Source: Yponomeuta sedellus (lineage: Eukaryota; Arthropoda; Insecta; Lepidoptera; Yponomeutidae). Taken from it: a stretch of 64,000 bases of DNA. The DNA lies in contig OW203730.1 in the NCBI GenBank assembly GCA_934045075.1, forward strand, positions 6,894,785 to 6,958,784, in the 5' to 3' direction. The notes under the pieces are model-generated. The model searched no databases. It was given only the letters and a program-made list of their open reading frames with translations, and had not been told where the DNA came from. Made by a program: the position numbers and the translations under genes. Within the stretch, counting starts at the first letter, position 1; every line of letters starts with the position of its first letter. Positions 36,545 through 47,689 of this stretch are shown here, in pieces.

Positions 36545-36870
36545 TAACCAAATGGCCATAATACCTAAAGCGATGCACCACTCAATCTGCAACAACAGAA
36601 ATATAGGTGCGACGAAGCGCGTAGCGTAGCGGAGCGCGTAGGAGCGTGTTAGGTTGAACATGTAAGACCGAAAACAGACACAACATTGTGAGTTCATTTT
36701 AAACTTTTATTTTATTAACGGAATTTTGACGTTCGGCCTTACAAACATGTGCTCAATCGTACTTTCAAATTTACGAACATTCGTCAAAATGAGTATTTTT
36801 TTATTTGACACTGCATTCCATTTGTAGATTTAGTAATATTCAACTTTTCATCTGGGGATGATTTTGAAGT
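36545..36870 (+). pseudogene. Degenerate second copy of the Helitron 5' region
   Basis: It repeats in order the landmarks of 24216-24617: cataatacctaaa, ctcaatctgcaacaac, gtgcgacgaagcgcgtagcg, gttaggttgaacatgtaaga, then caatcgtactttcaaatt and a weaker match up to about 36860. No Rep-Hel coding follows, so this is a truncated copy in the same orientation about 12.3 kb downstream. Confidence 0.75.
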
Positions 36871-37979
36871 GCGGATTTAATCATTAACTATAGAGTTTTA
36901 TTCACTTTCTCACTTGTTTCACTCAAATTGAGTACATATATAAGCAGGTTAATATAGGTATGTTTAATTTATAAACATTTAGTTACTATTAAATAGCTTA
37001 TGAGGAATTATAAGACTCCTTAATAATTTAGTTCAGATTTATTAATTAGTGTGTTTTTTTCTTCAATAATTTGTTTACTAATAATAAAAAAAAGTTCAAT
37101 ATTGTGTTGTTATCGAATGGTATTTAAGCTACCTATTTACAGGACGTATCAGAATAATAGCATCCAGTCAAATCGAATATTGAAGTGCAGTCAGAAGAAC
37201 CATCAAGAAATCAGTACCTATGTTGAAACTTGTCTTGATATGATTCTCATGTCGTATAGTTTGGACGTATTTCCCTTCCACACAAACCTCACACAGAAAA
37301 GCCTTATAATCGTAGAGATGACCCATGAAATATTAAGTACAAAACGTTTTGTAGTACTTTCATCAGTATATCCACCTCCGATTTACAGGAAGAAAGAGAT
37401 GCAAAGAAAAGCAAACGAAAAAGTTTTACAAAATTTCGCATAAGCATAATGTTGAAACATTATGACAACTTAAACAAAACAAATTATGAAAACTTAAAAG
37501 AAGAAATTACTCCGTCAATAAAACGGCTACACATTTTCTCTGTAATGGCAGAGTTTATTGAGAGAACGAAAAAAATATATGGTTTGTCAGTTAAACGATT
37601 ACGTAGAAAAGGCAAATGGCAGTGATTATTGAGAGAACGAAAGAAATTTATGAAAAGAACAGTAGTTAGCAAATGTTGAAAAAAAAACCATCGATAATCA
37701 GTAGACCTATTGAATAGTCTCGGTTTTACTGGCTTCTCAGAAGAGGGATTCACCAGTAAAACTAGAAAAGTGACTTATTTTTAAGAAGAGCTATTAAATT
37801 GGAAACAATTGGATTGTATATGACTACGAGAAGGACATATAAGACAGTGTTTTAAGAATAAAATAAAAGCAACATAATAAAGGTACTACATAACGATAAT
37901 CAGAAGAAAAATTCACAAAATGCACTAGAAGAGTGCCCTAGAGAAAATGCAAACATAATAATTAGTAAGCTGACATTAA
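36871..37979. other. AT-rich DNA, no supported gene
   Basis: A 130-codon plus-strand ORF at 37051-37443 has no recognisable motif, AT-driven composition and no splice context, so it is not called. The words gtatcagaataatag near 37146 are reminiscent of Tc1/mariner-like ends, without further support. Confidence 0.3.
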
Positions 37980-38165
37980 TTTTAAGATAAAAGTGATGAA
38001 AAAAAATTAAAAATATAAAAAAAAAACGTAAGACAAAAAAAAGAAAAAAAAATAACGAAAAAAGATAACAAAACAAAACAAAAAAGAATAAAAAAAGTAA
38101 TGAAAAAACATAAAAAAAGAATAAAAAAAAAATCATGATAAAAAAAGTATGAAAAGTCATGAAAA
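37980..38165. repeat. Strand-asymmetric A-rich tract
   Basis: Nearly 190 bases of A and G with very little C or T on the plus strand (aaaaaaagaaaaaaaaataa type). The long minus-strand F/L-rich ORF over it is a composition artefact. 38166-38907 after it is AT-rich with nothing recognised. Confidence 0.8.
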
Positions 38166-38907
38166 CACGTTTTACGAAATCACGCTCTTAGATAAGAATT
38201 AAACATGTAAATATGTAGTTCTTGCTTTAAATTCAGTTCCTTGTAATTTAATAATTATTTGCTAATAATTTAACTTGTTATTTTCAAATAGTATTGTTTC
38301 CTTATAAAATTTTGTTGGGTTCATTTACAAGTAGATAATTGTTATCCGTTACTCGTTGTATATCTTAAACCGCAGTAAGTGAAAATATTGATGAGTTGAT
38401 TGATACCTATGTATAGCTTATTTATATAAATCAAGGTTACGTAAATTATCCTTAGTGGGAATTCTGTGCTTTATTACAAAATATTTAAAGTTGAATTGTG
38501 TTACATGAATAGAATTCCTTTGCTATATAACGCCATAGTTAAGTTTTTTCTAACTTGACGAGTAGAAGGCTCTTTCTTCTTATAAACAGATAAGGTGATT
38601 TATCGTGTCATTATAAAATTGGTAAAAAAAATGTATATTAGTAACTCGCAATCATTAGCGTTAAAATTAATTTTTCTATAATATTCTTTGGTATTCGAGA
38701 AAAACTATTAATTTAATGCACTTTGATATGATTTATTCGAAATGACTATCATCTTTCCGTCGGTAATAGTGTTTTCAAATATTATTAGCCTTAACGCAAG
38801 CGAAATGAGAGGCAAAGCACTTTTTTCCAATACTGCGTCTGACTCGGGGACGTCTCAGTAGTCACTTATCTACATCTTAACATTCGAAATATTCGAAAAT
38901 GGCTCGC

Positions 38908-39025
38908 TTTTAGCCTGGGCACATGCTGAGATGCTGGCGACGCAGCACAGTTCTGTAGTGGGCAGGGCACTTGAGGCAGACATAGGCCTCCACCGCATGC
39001 TGCGACCCAACTATTCGCTCCATTC
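38908..39025 (-). mobile_element. Single end of the TIR element family found at 39457-40477
   Basis: Read on the minus strand, cgaatagttgggtcgcagca, tgcggtggaggcctatgtc and tcagcatgtgcccaggcta match the right end at 40410-40477. 39026-39456 is GC-richer (gccgccgccgccgcggcg near 39230) and shares gcgcagaaatct/agatttcgtac words with the element, so it may be more of the same family. Confidence 0.6.
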
Positions 39026-39679
39026 CTTGGCAATTGTCACCCATAATAACTCTTTCAATATCTTTTAAATAGTCTGGATGATTTGTATCATACAAACGAG
39101 GTTCACGGCGTCATTGTAACAAAATTGTTAGTAAACGAGCCTCGACGTGCACGCGTCGCGCAGAAATCTGGGCCGGCACTATAACGAGACGCAGAGCAGG
39201 GCAGACACATGTCTGCGTCGCATGTGCCTACGCCGCCGCCGCCGCGGCGTACGTAGCACGCTCCATGCTTTACAAAATCTGCGTTGCCCTGCGCTGCGCT
39301 ATGCTGTGTCATCTGATCTCACCATGCGCTCAGCCTTACTGTTGTTTCCTCGGAGCGTGCGTGCGAGCTTCCCCAAAAGTACACAAGTGTCAAGACTGCA
39401 GCTTGGCGCTTGTGTAGTGAGTGGACAATGACGGATTAGTCCACGAATAGGTGTAGCTTAGGCTAGGCGCATGCTGAGACGCAGGCGAAGTAGTACAGCT
39501 CAGCGCAGGGCAGCGCAGATTTCGTACGAAGGGGGATCAAAAAGTAGTGAGAACGACAAACTCCTTGGTAAGAAAAAAATATAAAGTGGCAGGCATACCT
39601 CAGCTACATATAATTTGTAATAGGTAAAGAAAAAATCTTAGATAATCTTTTGTTTTTTTTTAATGTAGTCATTTGTTTA

Positions 39680-40242
39680 CTTTGTCTCGAAATTGGAGAA
39701 AAAAGAAGTGCGAGCCGTTCATTGCGATTTAGAAGCAACATTAGGAGAGTCTGCTCCACCGTATTCCACTGTCGCAAGGTGGGTTTCTCAATTTCGAGTA
39801 GGGAGAACGAACATCGTTGCGTCAGTCACAATTGTATTAAGCGATAGAAGAATTAACATCCGATAGGTACTTAATTCAAGAAACAGGCATTTCATATGGA
39901 AGTATTCAATCCATATACTATCTTTGAATATGAGAAAAATCCCCGCAATCTAGGTACCGACAGTCAAAAAAAAATCGACTTTACATTACGAAGATATTGT
40001 CGGATAAGTTTTAAGATTTTCGTGCCGTGACATTGGCTGGCAAGGTTATGATATTACAGGCCAATATTATGCAGCTTTAATTCCCAAGTTGAGGAATGCC
40101 ATCAAAGAGAAATGGAGAGGGAAACTTCGAAGGGGCGTGCTGTTTCATCATGACAACGCACCAGCGCATAGGTCGGCAGTTGTAATGGCTGTCATACAGC
40201 AAGAAGGTTGACCACCCCCAAAAAAGGCATTGAAGGAGTTAC
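39680..40242 (+). pseudogene. Mariner (DD34D) transposase relic
   Basis: The best part, 40050-40206, reads YYAALIPKLRNAIKEKW, then GVLFHHDNAPAHRSAV and VIQQEG before a stop. HDNAPAHRS carries the second catalytic aspartate of the mariner family. Upstream, TVARWVSQFRVGRTNIVASV (near 39770) resembles the mariner helix-turn-helix end. Stops and frameshifts lie throughout, and the first and third catalytic aspartates are not recovered. The end is cut by the LINE-like fragment starting at 40243. It is a long-dead copy. Confidence 0.8.
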
Positions 40243-40409
40243 TGCTGTGTGGTGTCGGCCTAGAGAATAGCACCAACCCAATTTCTTCCCGCGGGTGTCG
40301 TAAAAGGCGACTAAGGGACACAAACCGGGGGGTGGGCAGCAGCGCCCCCTGCAGTACAATTCCACCAAACTGCGATCCCCAACCCGCATGCCCAGCGTGG
40401 GGATTATGG
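40243..40409 (+). repeat. Dispersed repeat family B fragment inserted in the mariner/TIR element
   Basis: From tgctgtgtggtgtcggcc to cgtggggattatgg it matches 53781-53945 nearly base for base, including gggtgtcgtaaaaggcgact. It stops inside the family sequence, where the TIR element's own end resumes (aatagttgcgtcgc). The 233-codon ORF across this junction is a chance reading. Confidence 0.8.
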
Positions 40410-40477
40410 AATAGTTGCGTCGCAGCATGCGGAGGGGGTCTATGTCGCCTGCATTTCAGCATGCGCCTAGCCTTAAG

Positions 40478-42740
40478 GCTGTCCCGTCTCCTGTCTCTGC
40501 GATGCTCCAAACTGACACTCTTGTGCCCGCGTTCTTCTTCACAGACTTGTGTCGATCTACGCATTGTTTGTTTTCATTCGTCTAACTCAGTTTGGGGTAC
40601 CTACAGGAGCATGCACCGGCATGTATTCATTCATGGATGGTGGCGCTCGCGTGCCCTCCTTTCGACACGCATAGGGATAGGAACTCTCAGAGTGTTCTTG
40701 CACAACATTCCTATGCATGACATACAACCGAATACACATTTTCTAACGAATTCATACATTCAATACAACCCCAATATGCTATATATACTGAACTGTATTC
40801 ATTTGCCAATCTATTCTATACAACACTATCAGAAACTCATACATCAATATACTATTCATCAACATCGTTATATACACAGTGTTACTCATATACATCGTAG
40901 TTGTAATTCTCATTTCTATTTGGAAACTTGAACATGTGAACCACTTGAATATGCATCGTTCAAACAGTATATGTTTATTTTAATACATGTGTATTCAATA
41001 TTCACCACTGCACATGCATATTTTTCCAATTCATGGTCTTTCTGAAAAGAAAGAATGACATACATATGTATGTAATTAAATATTAATCTATCTTATGCTA
41101 TATTTAAGTATCTGTACATTTACAGGTTACGGTGTACGAGTGGTATGACCTGTATACGCAACAGTATGAGAAGAGAAAGTTTTGTATGACTAAAAGATAA
41201 TAAAGTAGTGCCCAGAATTAAGTCAGAAATGTTGCGTTCGTTTTGAAATATAGAAAAAATGATGAGAGCGAATGTCTGTGTAAGGCCGTCAACGAATGTT
41301 AATGTAATGAAAGGTGTTTATCAGGATCGTGGTAAAGTGCTTCCTCAGAATACATTCAGAATTTGTGTACATGTTTTAGTTATAGTATTTTCTTAGAGTG
41401 TAATAATATAAACACTAATAAATCACATTTACTTTACAATATAACGCTTAACCGTATTGTAAACATTACTTTCTGTCTCATTTATCTGTAGATATTATCG
41501 TTATTTATAATATTATAAATTATATATTATTAAATATATTTCACTTATGTCCAGCAGTGTGTCAACGAGCGCGGAAAAATACACCCATGTCCAGCAGTGG
41601 ATCCTTTAGGCGTAGTTACATAGGTTGGGATTGGCCGTTCCTGAGGTCCGCAAACAACCGTTACTTCCATCTCTTTTTAGTAATTCCTTTGAGTATTTAA
41701 CCTTTGTAAGTTTATTATGAAATCCCCATTTATTTATTATAAATATTTAACGTACATATGTATGTTTATTTCTTGCTTTTTGCGTAGCTAGGTGGATTAG
41801 GCCCTTACAAAGGGGACACCACAATAAAAAAAACGCAAGGGGTTGTACCTCCTTGGCGTTTCTTAAAAGAAAAATCACGTGTCTAATGATTTTCTACTCC
41901 AAAAAAGCTGTGTAGCAATCACATAGATTATCTATATTTTATTTCATTGAGCTTTTGTAGGCCATGCTTTTTTAATACTGTAAAAAATTGGGAATAAATA
42001 ATAATTAATTGATATGTACGTTTCTGTAAACTCATTGTTTAGATGGCAACAGAAGCTGAATGTAATAAAATATAGAAAAGAAAAAAGTATTTCATGTGAA
42101 TGTAGTGCAAAATTTAGGTTTTCTTGGATTAATTTGGTGAGCCTGTCCTTTTATTTAATATCACTGTGTCACACAAAAAAATAGATATTTAACTTTAACG
42201 ATTTAACCCCTTATAACTATTGCGGTCCCTACAAATCTTGAAATTAAAGTGAATCAATTACAAACTAAAAGATGAAGTATGTAGTAAAATCATTGAACAG
42301 GTGAAATGTAATAAGGTAACGCCTACGGGTCTTGATGGAAACCAACCAACTATTTACATAAATAAATTACTACTAATTACCAACTTAGTTAGTTTAGTTC
42401 TTTCGTAGTTACGTTTCCCTTATAATTAATTTATCGTATATATTTATGTGTAGTTTTACCTTTTTTACCGGCTTTAAATTTTACTCTTTATTAATATTTT
42501 AATCTATACTGTAGAGTAAGTAGTTTGAGTAAATTAAGTAGATAGATTGGTAGAATTTATAGACTGTTTCAGATAAGACTCGCAACATTTCCCGATAACC
42601 AATCTTAGGCAGATGAAGACACCTACCAACCAGATAATATGACTAACATTACCAAGCCAGGAGGTAACATTTTAATACTAACCTTAAGTGTTTCTTGGTT
42701 GTTCAATGCAATGCTCCTGTTTATATTTTTTTTTTTTTTT
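40478..42740. other. AT-rich DNA, no supported gene
   Basis: Two short tgtccagcagtg words (41550-41600) are LINE-tail relics. A weak inverted repeat aacgcaagg/ccttggcgtt lies at 41830-41870. Nothing else recognised. Confidence 0.35.
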
Positions 42741-42746
42741 ACTTTC

Positions 42747-42822
42747 CATCAACCTTTACATTTTGCTGTTCAAAGCACTTAAGTTATTAGTTCAATAAAG
42801 TGTTCGCATGTAAAGGTTGATG
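42747..42822. repeat. Inverted repeat, 14-bp arms
   Basis: catcaacctttaca (42747-42760) and its exact complement (42809-42822) surround a 48-base loop, just before the candidate exon at 42883. Confidence 0.85.
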
Positions 42823-42882
42823 TACTGTACGATATGAACTAACAACTTGAGTTGAGTAATTAATTGTTTAAAAACTTTACAG

Positions 42883-43038
42883 GAATTGGAAAATATCGCA
42901 AACAGCATCGACTCCACCGGTGACGCCAACGACGGGACCTCACCAACAGCGGCGTGTCCCTTCAGCTGCACTACGCGGAGAGCTAGCAGACAGCTCGCCG
43001 TCGTCAACATTGAACGTCTATTACATCTATACATGTAA
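42883..43038 (+). CDS. Candidate terminal exon of an unidentified gene
   Basis: An acceptor (gtttaaaaactttacag) leads into 52 in-frame codons, phase 0, ending at TAA: ELENIANSIDSTGDAN at the start and NIERLLHLYM at the end. Composition is richer in GC at third positions than the AT-rich surroundings. No domain is recognised and the upstream exon is not found. Possible polyadenylation words follow (gaataaag near 43298). Two other exon-like ORFs lie within 2 kb downstream, so this could be one of several alternative 3' ends, or simply chance. Confidence 0.35.
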   Translation, partial: ELENIANSIDSTGDANDGTSPTAACPFSCTTRRASRQLAVVNIERLLHLYM

Positions 43039-43447
43039 TACCGAGTCAGACTACACGGCTTCAATTGGGCTTACGACACGAGATCTCGAACATAATATGC
43101 GATCTGACAATTTAAATAATATTATGTTTTATTGAAATAACGCAAAGCTTGAAAACTGTTTCTACAATTGTTATCTTAAATATTTGTATGTAATATGCTG
43201 ATGCAACTCTCAATTTAAATTTCAATACAACTTGGTCGCGTTACATGGTTTTTATTTATTTAACACATAAATGGAGCCAACTCATTATTTTATCGATGCG
43301 AATAAAGTGTTCAGTTCAGGTGATGTGTTATTTCAATGCTAACTGTAAAGCAGTTTTCTAAAAAAATTTGATTTAATGTCAGATTGCGAACTTACTTTAC
43401 GCTACACAAAACTTGATTACGAGTTCTCTTTGATATGAATGTTACAG

Positions 43448-43584
43448 ATATCGGAAAACAGGTGGCGTTGAGCAAAACACGTACGTCAACGGAAGTATCG
43501 AAGGTGGAGCCGTATAGTCCTGTTATGAATGAAGACCGCGGCGCAAAGAGCGCACGAAATGTAGGCACAACACCGGTACGATGA
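43448..43584 (+). CDS. Candidate alternative terminal exon, unidentified
   Basis: After the acceptor gatatgaatgttacag the frame with two leading bases is open for 44 codons to a TGA: IGKQVALSKTRTSTEVSKVE, then YSPVMNEDRGAKSARNV. It requires a phase-1 intron. No domain recognised. A 105-codon ORF on the opposite strand (43392-43709) begins with a signal-peptide-like hydrophobic stretch and is the competing reading. Confidence 0.3.
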
Positions 43585-44207
43585 TTAGATGACATCAGGG
43601 CTACTACACGGTCGTGCTGGACTACAATAATAGCCGCAGATGGATAACAATAGAAAACTATGTAGAAGAGGCATACCGCGGAAAACAAACATTGAAGATG
43701 AAGTAGCACTTTATTGAAAGAATTTAACGAAAAGGTAAAATATACCTATGCTTCATTCATCCTTGATCTCTTATAGTGTTTGTCAAAAACACAATTCAAC
43801 TAAAACACTCCTCAAAAATACAATTCAAATAGTTTGTGTGGAACTATTCAGATTGTTTTTTGATAGATTGATTAGATTGTTTTTTAAATTAAAATTAAAA
43901 TTAACAACATTCCATACTTACCGAATAATCTAAATAACTAAATACCACACGAATATAAATAAGTAAGTTACTCCAATATCGTCACAAAATTATAGATACA
44001 ATTTGTTTCTCCCATTAGTTACAGAAAGAATCGAAATTTAATATACAGCTAAAATTGTTTGTCATTTTAGAAATAATCCCATTATAAAAAAAATTATCGA
44101 CGATAGACTAACCGCAATTAATTTTTAGATAATCTATCTGCAAAACCCTATTTACAAAATACTTATAAAGTGAAAAAAATAACTGATTCTTTTTATTTAC
44201 GTTTCAG

Positions 44208-44304
44208 ATTCACAGCCACTGCATTAAAAACATCATTTCCGAAGTGGAAGACGGAATATGTTATGAAGTATATACCTCAAAGAAAAATCAACACCAATTT
44301 ACAG
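44208..44304 (+). CDS. Candidate internal exon, unidentified
   Basis: It is bounded by the acceptor ttttatttacgtttcag and donor acag|gtacat. It is 97 bases long and open in phase 0 (IHSHCIKNIISEVEDGICYE..., 32 codons), leaving one base, which matches the phase of the next candidate exon at 44880. A second frame is also open. No family recognised. Confidence 0.35.
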
Positions 44305-44879
44305 GTACATACCTAACACTTTCTCTCTAGACACACCATTAAAACATCGTGAGGAACCTCTCAAGCGTCTATGTGTTCATATAGGTCCTCAAACGAAACA
44401 AAAAGTGATTAAGTCAAAATTAGCTGCATTGCTACGCGTGCACAGCGCGGATTACCTGTAGCTGATTAATTTGTAGCTCTTTGGTATTTCAACACCGCAG
44501 ATTCTCAAGACGATGTTTTCCTTCAACAAAGACATTGTTGCATCACACGCTGGGTGTTCTATCATCGCTACAGCTCTAGCGCTTTTTCCATGGCTGTTTG
44601 TATTTTAAATTTAAATTAAATAATGTTTTTCATTAAGTATAAAAAGAAAATGTTTACCTAATGAATGTCAAAGTTGTTAGTTTTTCACGAATTAATAGAT
44701 TATGCGAAGAAGAGTAAAATGAAAACCATTGCATATTACTTTTTGATAAATTCTTTCCTATAAAGAGGATTAACGAGTGTAACCCTCCATTTTCATGACC
44801 CACAGAACTCTCTTACTCTGTATTAATTCGAAAATAATATAAGCAGGAGCTACCACTAAACTTATTTCTTTGATTTCAG

Positions 44880-45079
44880 ATTGTCACAACACATCTGAAT
44901 TGAAGAAAACAAGATCTATAATTATGAAACACGTCTTCCCGGGAGCCATAACAAGCAGAAAGAAGAGAAAAAAGGCTATGAGACATACCAATAAGATAGA
45001 CCGACGCGGTTACAGCAACCAAGCCAACCAACCAACCACCAGAGTGATATTATTACAGATGAGCGTCCATCAGGCTTAA
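44880..45079 (+). CDS. Candidate terminal exon, unidentified
   Basis: After the acceptor cttatttctttgatttcag, taking one base from the previous exon, the frame is open for 66 codons including the stop: DCHNTSELKKTRSIIMKHVF, a basic stretch RKKRKKAMRH, and an end in LLQMSVHQA. Phase agreement with 44208-44304 is the main support. Its function is unknown; a non-coding RNA exon remains possible. Confidence 0.35.
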
Positions 45080-46782
45080 GACCATACAGCGTGGAAGCGA
45101 TGGTGAATTGAATATCCTGTATCCTGCATGGTGGTACAATAAATATAAAATATATAAGACTTAAAAGGAACTGACAGATAAAATGTGCCTGTTATTTTAG
45201 CCTCGGTATATGTCCATATGGAAAATGACATAAATACCATAAATGACATCGAATCGCAGTGAAAGAATTTCTATCAAGGTTAACTACCAAGACGTTCAAT
45301 ACAAAACAAAACCAAACCGCCGCCAAATCCAAGAAATATTTCTACAACAGTCTCCTGTCATGACAAATACAATATAACGCTGTGTCATCAAGAAAAGAAA
45401 AGCCTTCTTATGCCTTCTTCTGTGCGCGCTGCTTTCTTATCGCCTAATGATATACCACGATCAAGCACTCCAACAGAGGCGGCATTTGTATTGCGATTGC
45501 TTGTGTGTCGAATACACATAACACAGGTGTTAACGCCATCTGTGGTCACGGCAATGCGACGACGTCGAAATGACCTGTCGATAAATCTACGAGGTTCCTG
45601 TCACATTCACCAGGTGGCTCTGTAAGAGATGGTGCTGCCCCCGTGTTGTTTAAGTTTGGATCATTCGCATTTTGATTTTTGTCGAATAATAAACGATTTT
45701 TGAAGAGAGAAAAATAAAGGCAATCATTTTGACCCGTATCAGTCAGTCTGCCTAAATTAAAATATTAAAAGAGGAAAGAAGAAGAGAAGGAAGGAGAGGA
45801 GACTGACTTCGCAGAGAAGCACAAGAACTTACCTACAGGAAATTACCTAGAAAATACTAGCTACCTACTAACCGGCTTTATCTGTTATTTATTTGTGCAA
45901 TAGACAACAAGTTTTAGTTAACTTCACATTTCAATTGCATTTTTCATTTACTAATCAAAAAAGAATAATAATGGTGCATATACTATCTTCATGGTTGTAA
46001 TCATTATTATTATAGTATGCTGCGCACAAAAAAGAAATGAAACATTTAAGAAAGTACATGTACAAAGACGAGCTTATCTCTATAAGAGATTTCTTTCAGC
46101 AAGCCTTTTATCTGGTTGTCCAACAATGTGTTCTATATTTATCTACTATTACTAATATGTTCATGCACTTTTTTACTAATCGTTTTCATCTTACAAGTTT
46201 GTTACTATCTTGCTTAGTCGTTAATGCTTATAAACTGAAACTAAAATACTTTCTTATGTTTTATTATTGTTGACTTAATTTCTATTATTAATTCGCTTTT
46301 AGCCTGCACAAAATGCTGAGTAAACTTGAGTTGTTGCTACTGCTTACCATTAACACAATTTTGTAAAAAAAATATATTAAGTTTCATTCTCTTTTTCTAA
46401 AACTTATAAATTCCCAATTAATGCTTTGAAGACTTTATTATCCATTTTTTTATCATTAACACGCTGGATGTAAATAAATCAAATTCTAATGCAGATTTTA
46501 ATTTTGCATAGGTACATGTTATATTTTTTCTACAGTGGTTTTATCTTTAAATAAATAAAAGATAATCTTAACATCACCTATTTGTTTTAATAAGTCATAT
46601 TTATCAACGAGTATTGTAGAAGAATTGTGTTAGTATGAATAAATCAGTCAGTTATTATTTACTATTCCGGAATCTCTTTCTGAATACGAATCAATCCGAT
46701 TTGAAATCACGATTTGAACTCACATTTAAAAATAAACAAATGCTTACAAAAAAAAACTTCCTCTAAAAACTTAACAGCACTC
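45080..46782. other. AT-rich DNA, no supported gene
   Basis: A 71-codon plus-strand ORF at 45410-45625 lies in a GC-richer island followed by aataaa words near 45690 and 45715, but no domain or splice site supports it. The rest is AT-rich. Confidence 0.3.
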
Positions 46783-46851
46783 TCCAGCCGAGGTTCGAAC
46801 CCGGGACCTCTTGCGTGGCAGCCAATGCACTACCGCTGCGCCACAGAGGTC
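46783..46851 (-). mobile_element. tRNA-Gly(GCC)-derived SINE head
   Basis: The minus strand reads gtggcgcagcggtagtgcat (A box), an anticodon-arm loop ctgccac with GCC, then gtcccgggttcgaacctcgg (B box). The anticodon loop and T arm closely follow a glycine tRNA, but the acceptor stem is not kept, so this is a SINE or tRNA pseudogene. Related heads at 51190-51250 and 56636-56718. Confidence 0.65.
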
Positions 46852-46984
46852 TTCAATAATCTCTAATCACTCCTCTTTACCACATACCTATGTACTGTTA
46901 GAACTGTTTCAGAAGATTATTTTAAGCATGTAAGACCGATAATTCTCAATGTCCACAGCGCATGCTTTAGCTATGTCGTGACGA

Positions 46985-47178
46985 AGCATCCCGCCGCGGC
47001 GAGGCCGAAGGCCGAGCTCCGTCCAGGCCGAGGCCGAAGGCCGAGACCATACATGTTCCCACGCAACAATTCACTACAATAAGTGTCTAGCGAGGCCCTA
47101 GGCCGAGCGCCGCGGAGAGCGCAGCTCGGAGCGGCTGGGGGTTGGCGCGCGTAAGCGCGCAGGGGGCTCGCCCCCTAG
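46985..47178 (+). mobile_element. 5'-truncated Helitron tail
   Basis: Matches 48195-48391 almost base for base: GC-rich gaggccgaaggccgag words, ttcactacaataagtgtcta, the ggcgcgcgtaagcgcgc stem and the terminal agggggctcgccccctag hairpin with CTAG. It is immediately followed by T and by the start of the next element. Confidence 0.8.
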
Positions 47179-47689
47179 TATATATATATAAAGCTACAAT
47201 GCGATATACTCACTGATCTAACATCCATACGTTTTCTCGGAAATGGCAAGAGTTGGACGAAAATGATGTATGAGAAAGTTGTAGGGAATGTACGATATAC
47301 AGCCATCCTATGGAGCCGATTTTTTAATTTCGAACGCGTTCCACTACGCGAGGGTGCTAACTCTGTCGTTTACCGACCGATTTGGATGAAATTTTGATAG
47401 AATGGTGTTTTAGTGATCCGATTGAAAAAAAAAATTTTGGTTGTTTGAAATTCAAAATGGCGGCGCAGATATAGCCGACCGAAAAATCGACCTTTGCGCA
47501 AAAAAGTCGGCAGCCAACTGGGCATATGCTGGAGATATGCCGTAAGCGGCATCGCGTTGCCAAAGGACCCAGGTATATGAGAAAAACCGACATCTTGGAA
47601 TTTCAAGATGGCGGCCGAGATATTGATGATTGAAAATGACAAATTTTTGTACGGAGATTTAGTACTAAAATTGACTTTTCAATAGAGAA

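Larger units (their letters stand above)
39457..40477. mobile_element. TIR element about 1 kb long containing a dead mariner and a LINE fragment
   Basis: Terminal inverted repeats at 39457-39488 (cttaggctaggcgcatgctg...) and 40445-40477 match over about 32 bp with a few differences. Inside are a broken mariner transposase relic and a family-B LINE fragment. A second isolated right end is at 38908-39025, showing the TIRs belong to a dispersed family. Confidence 0.7.

Noticed and set aside
37900..38160. 86-codon hydrophobic minus-strand ORF (F/L-rich)
   Set aside because: Translation of an A-rich tract, so a composition artefact.
40230..40931. 233-codon plus-strand ORF
   Set aside because: It crosses mariner relic, LINE fragment and TIR end, so it is a chance fusion of unrelated repeats.
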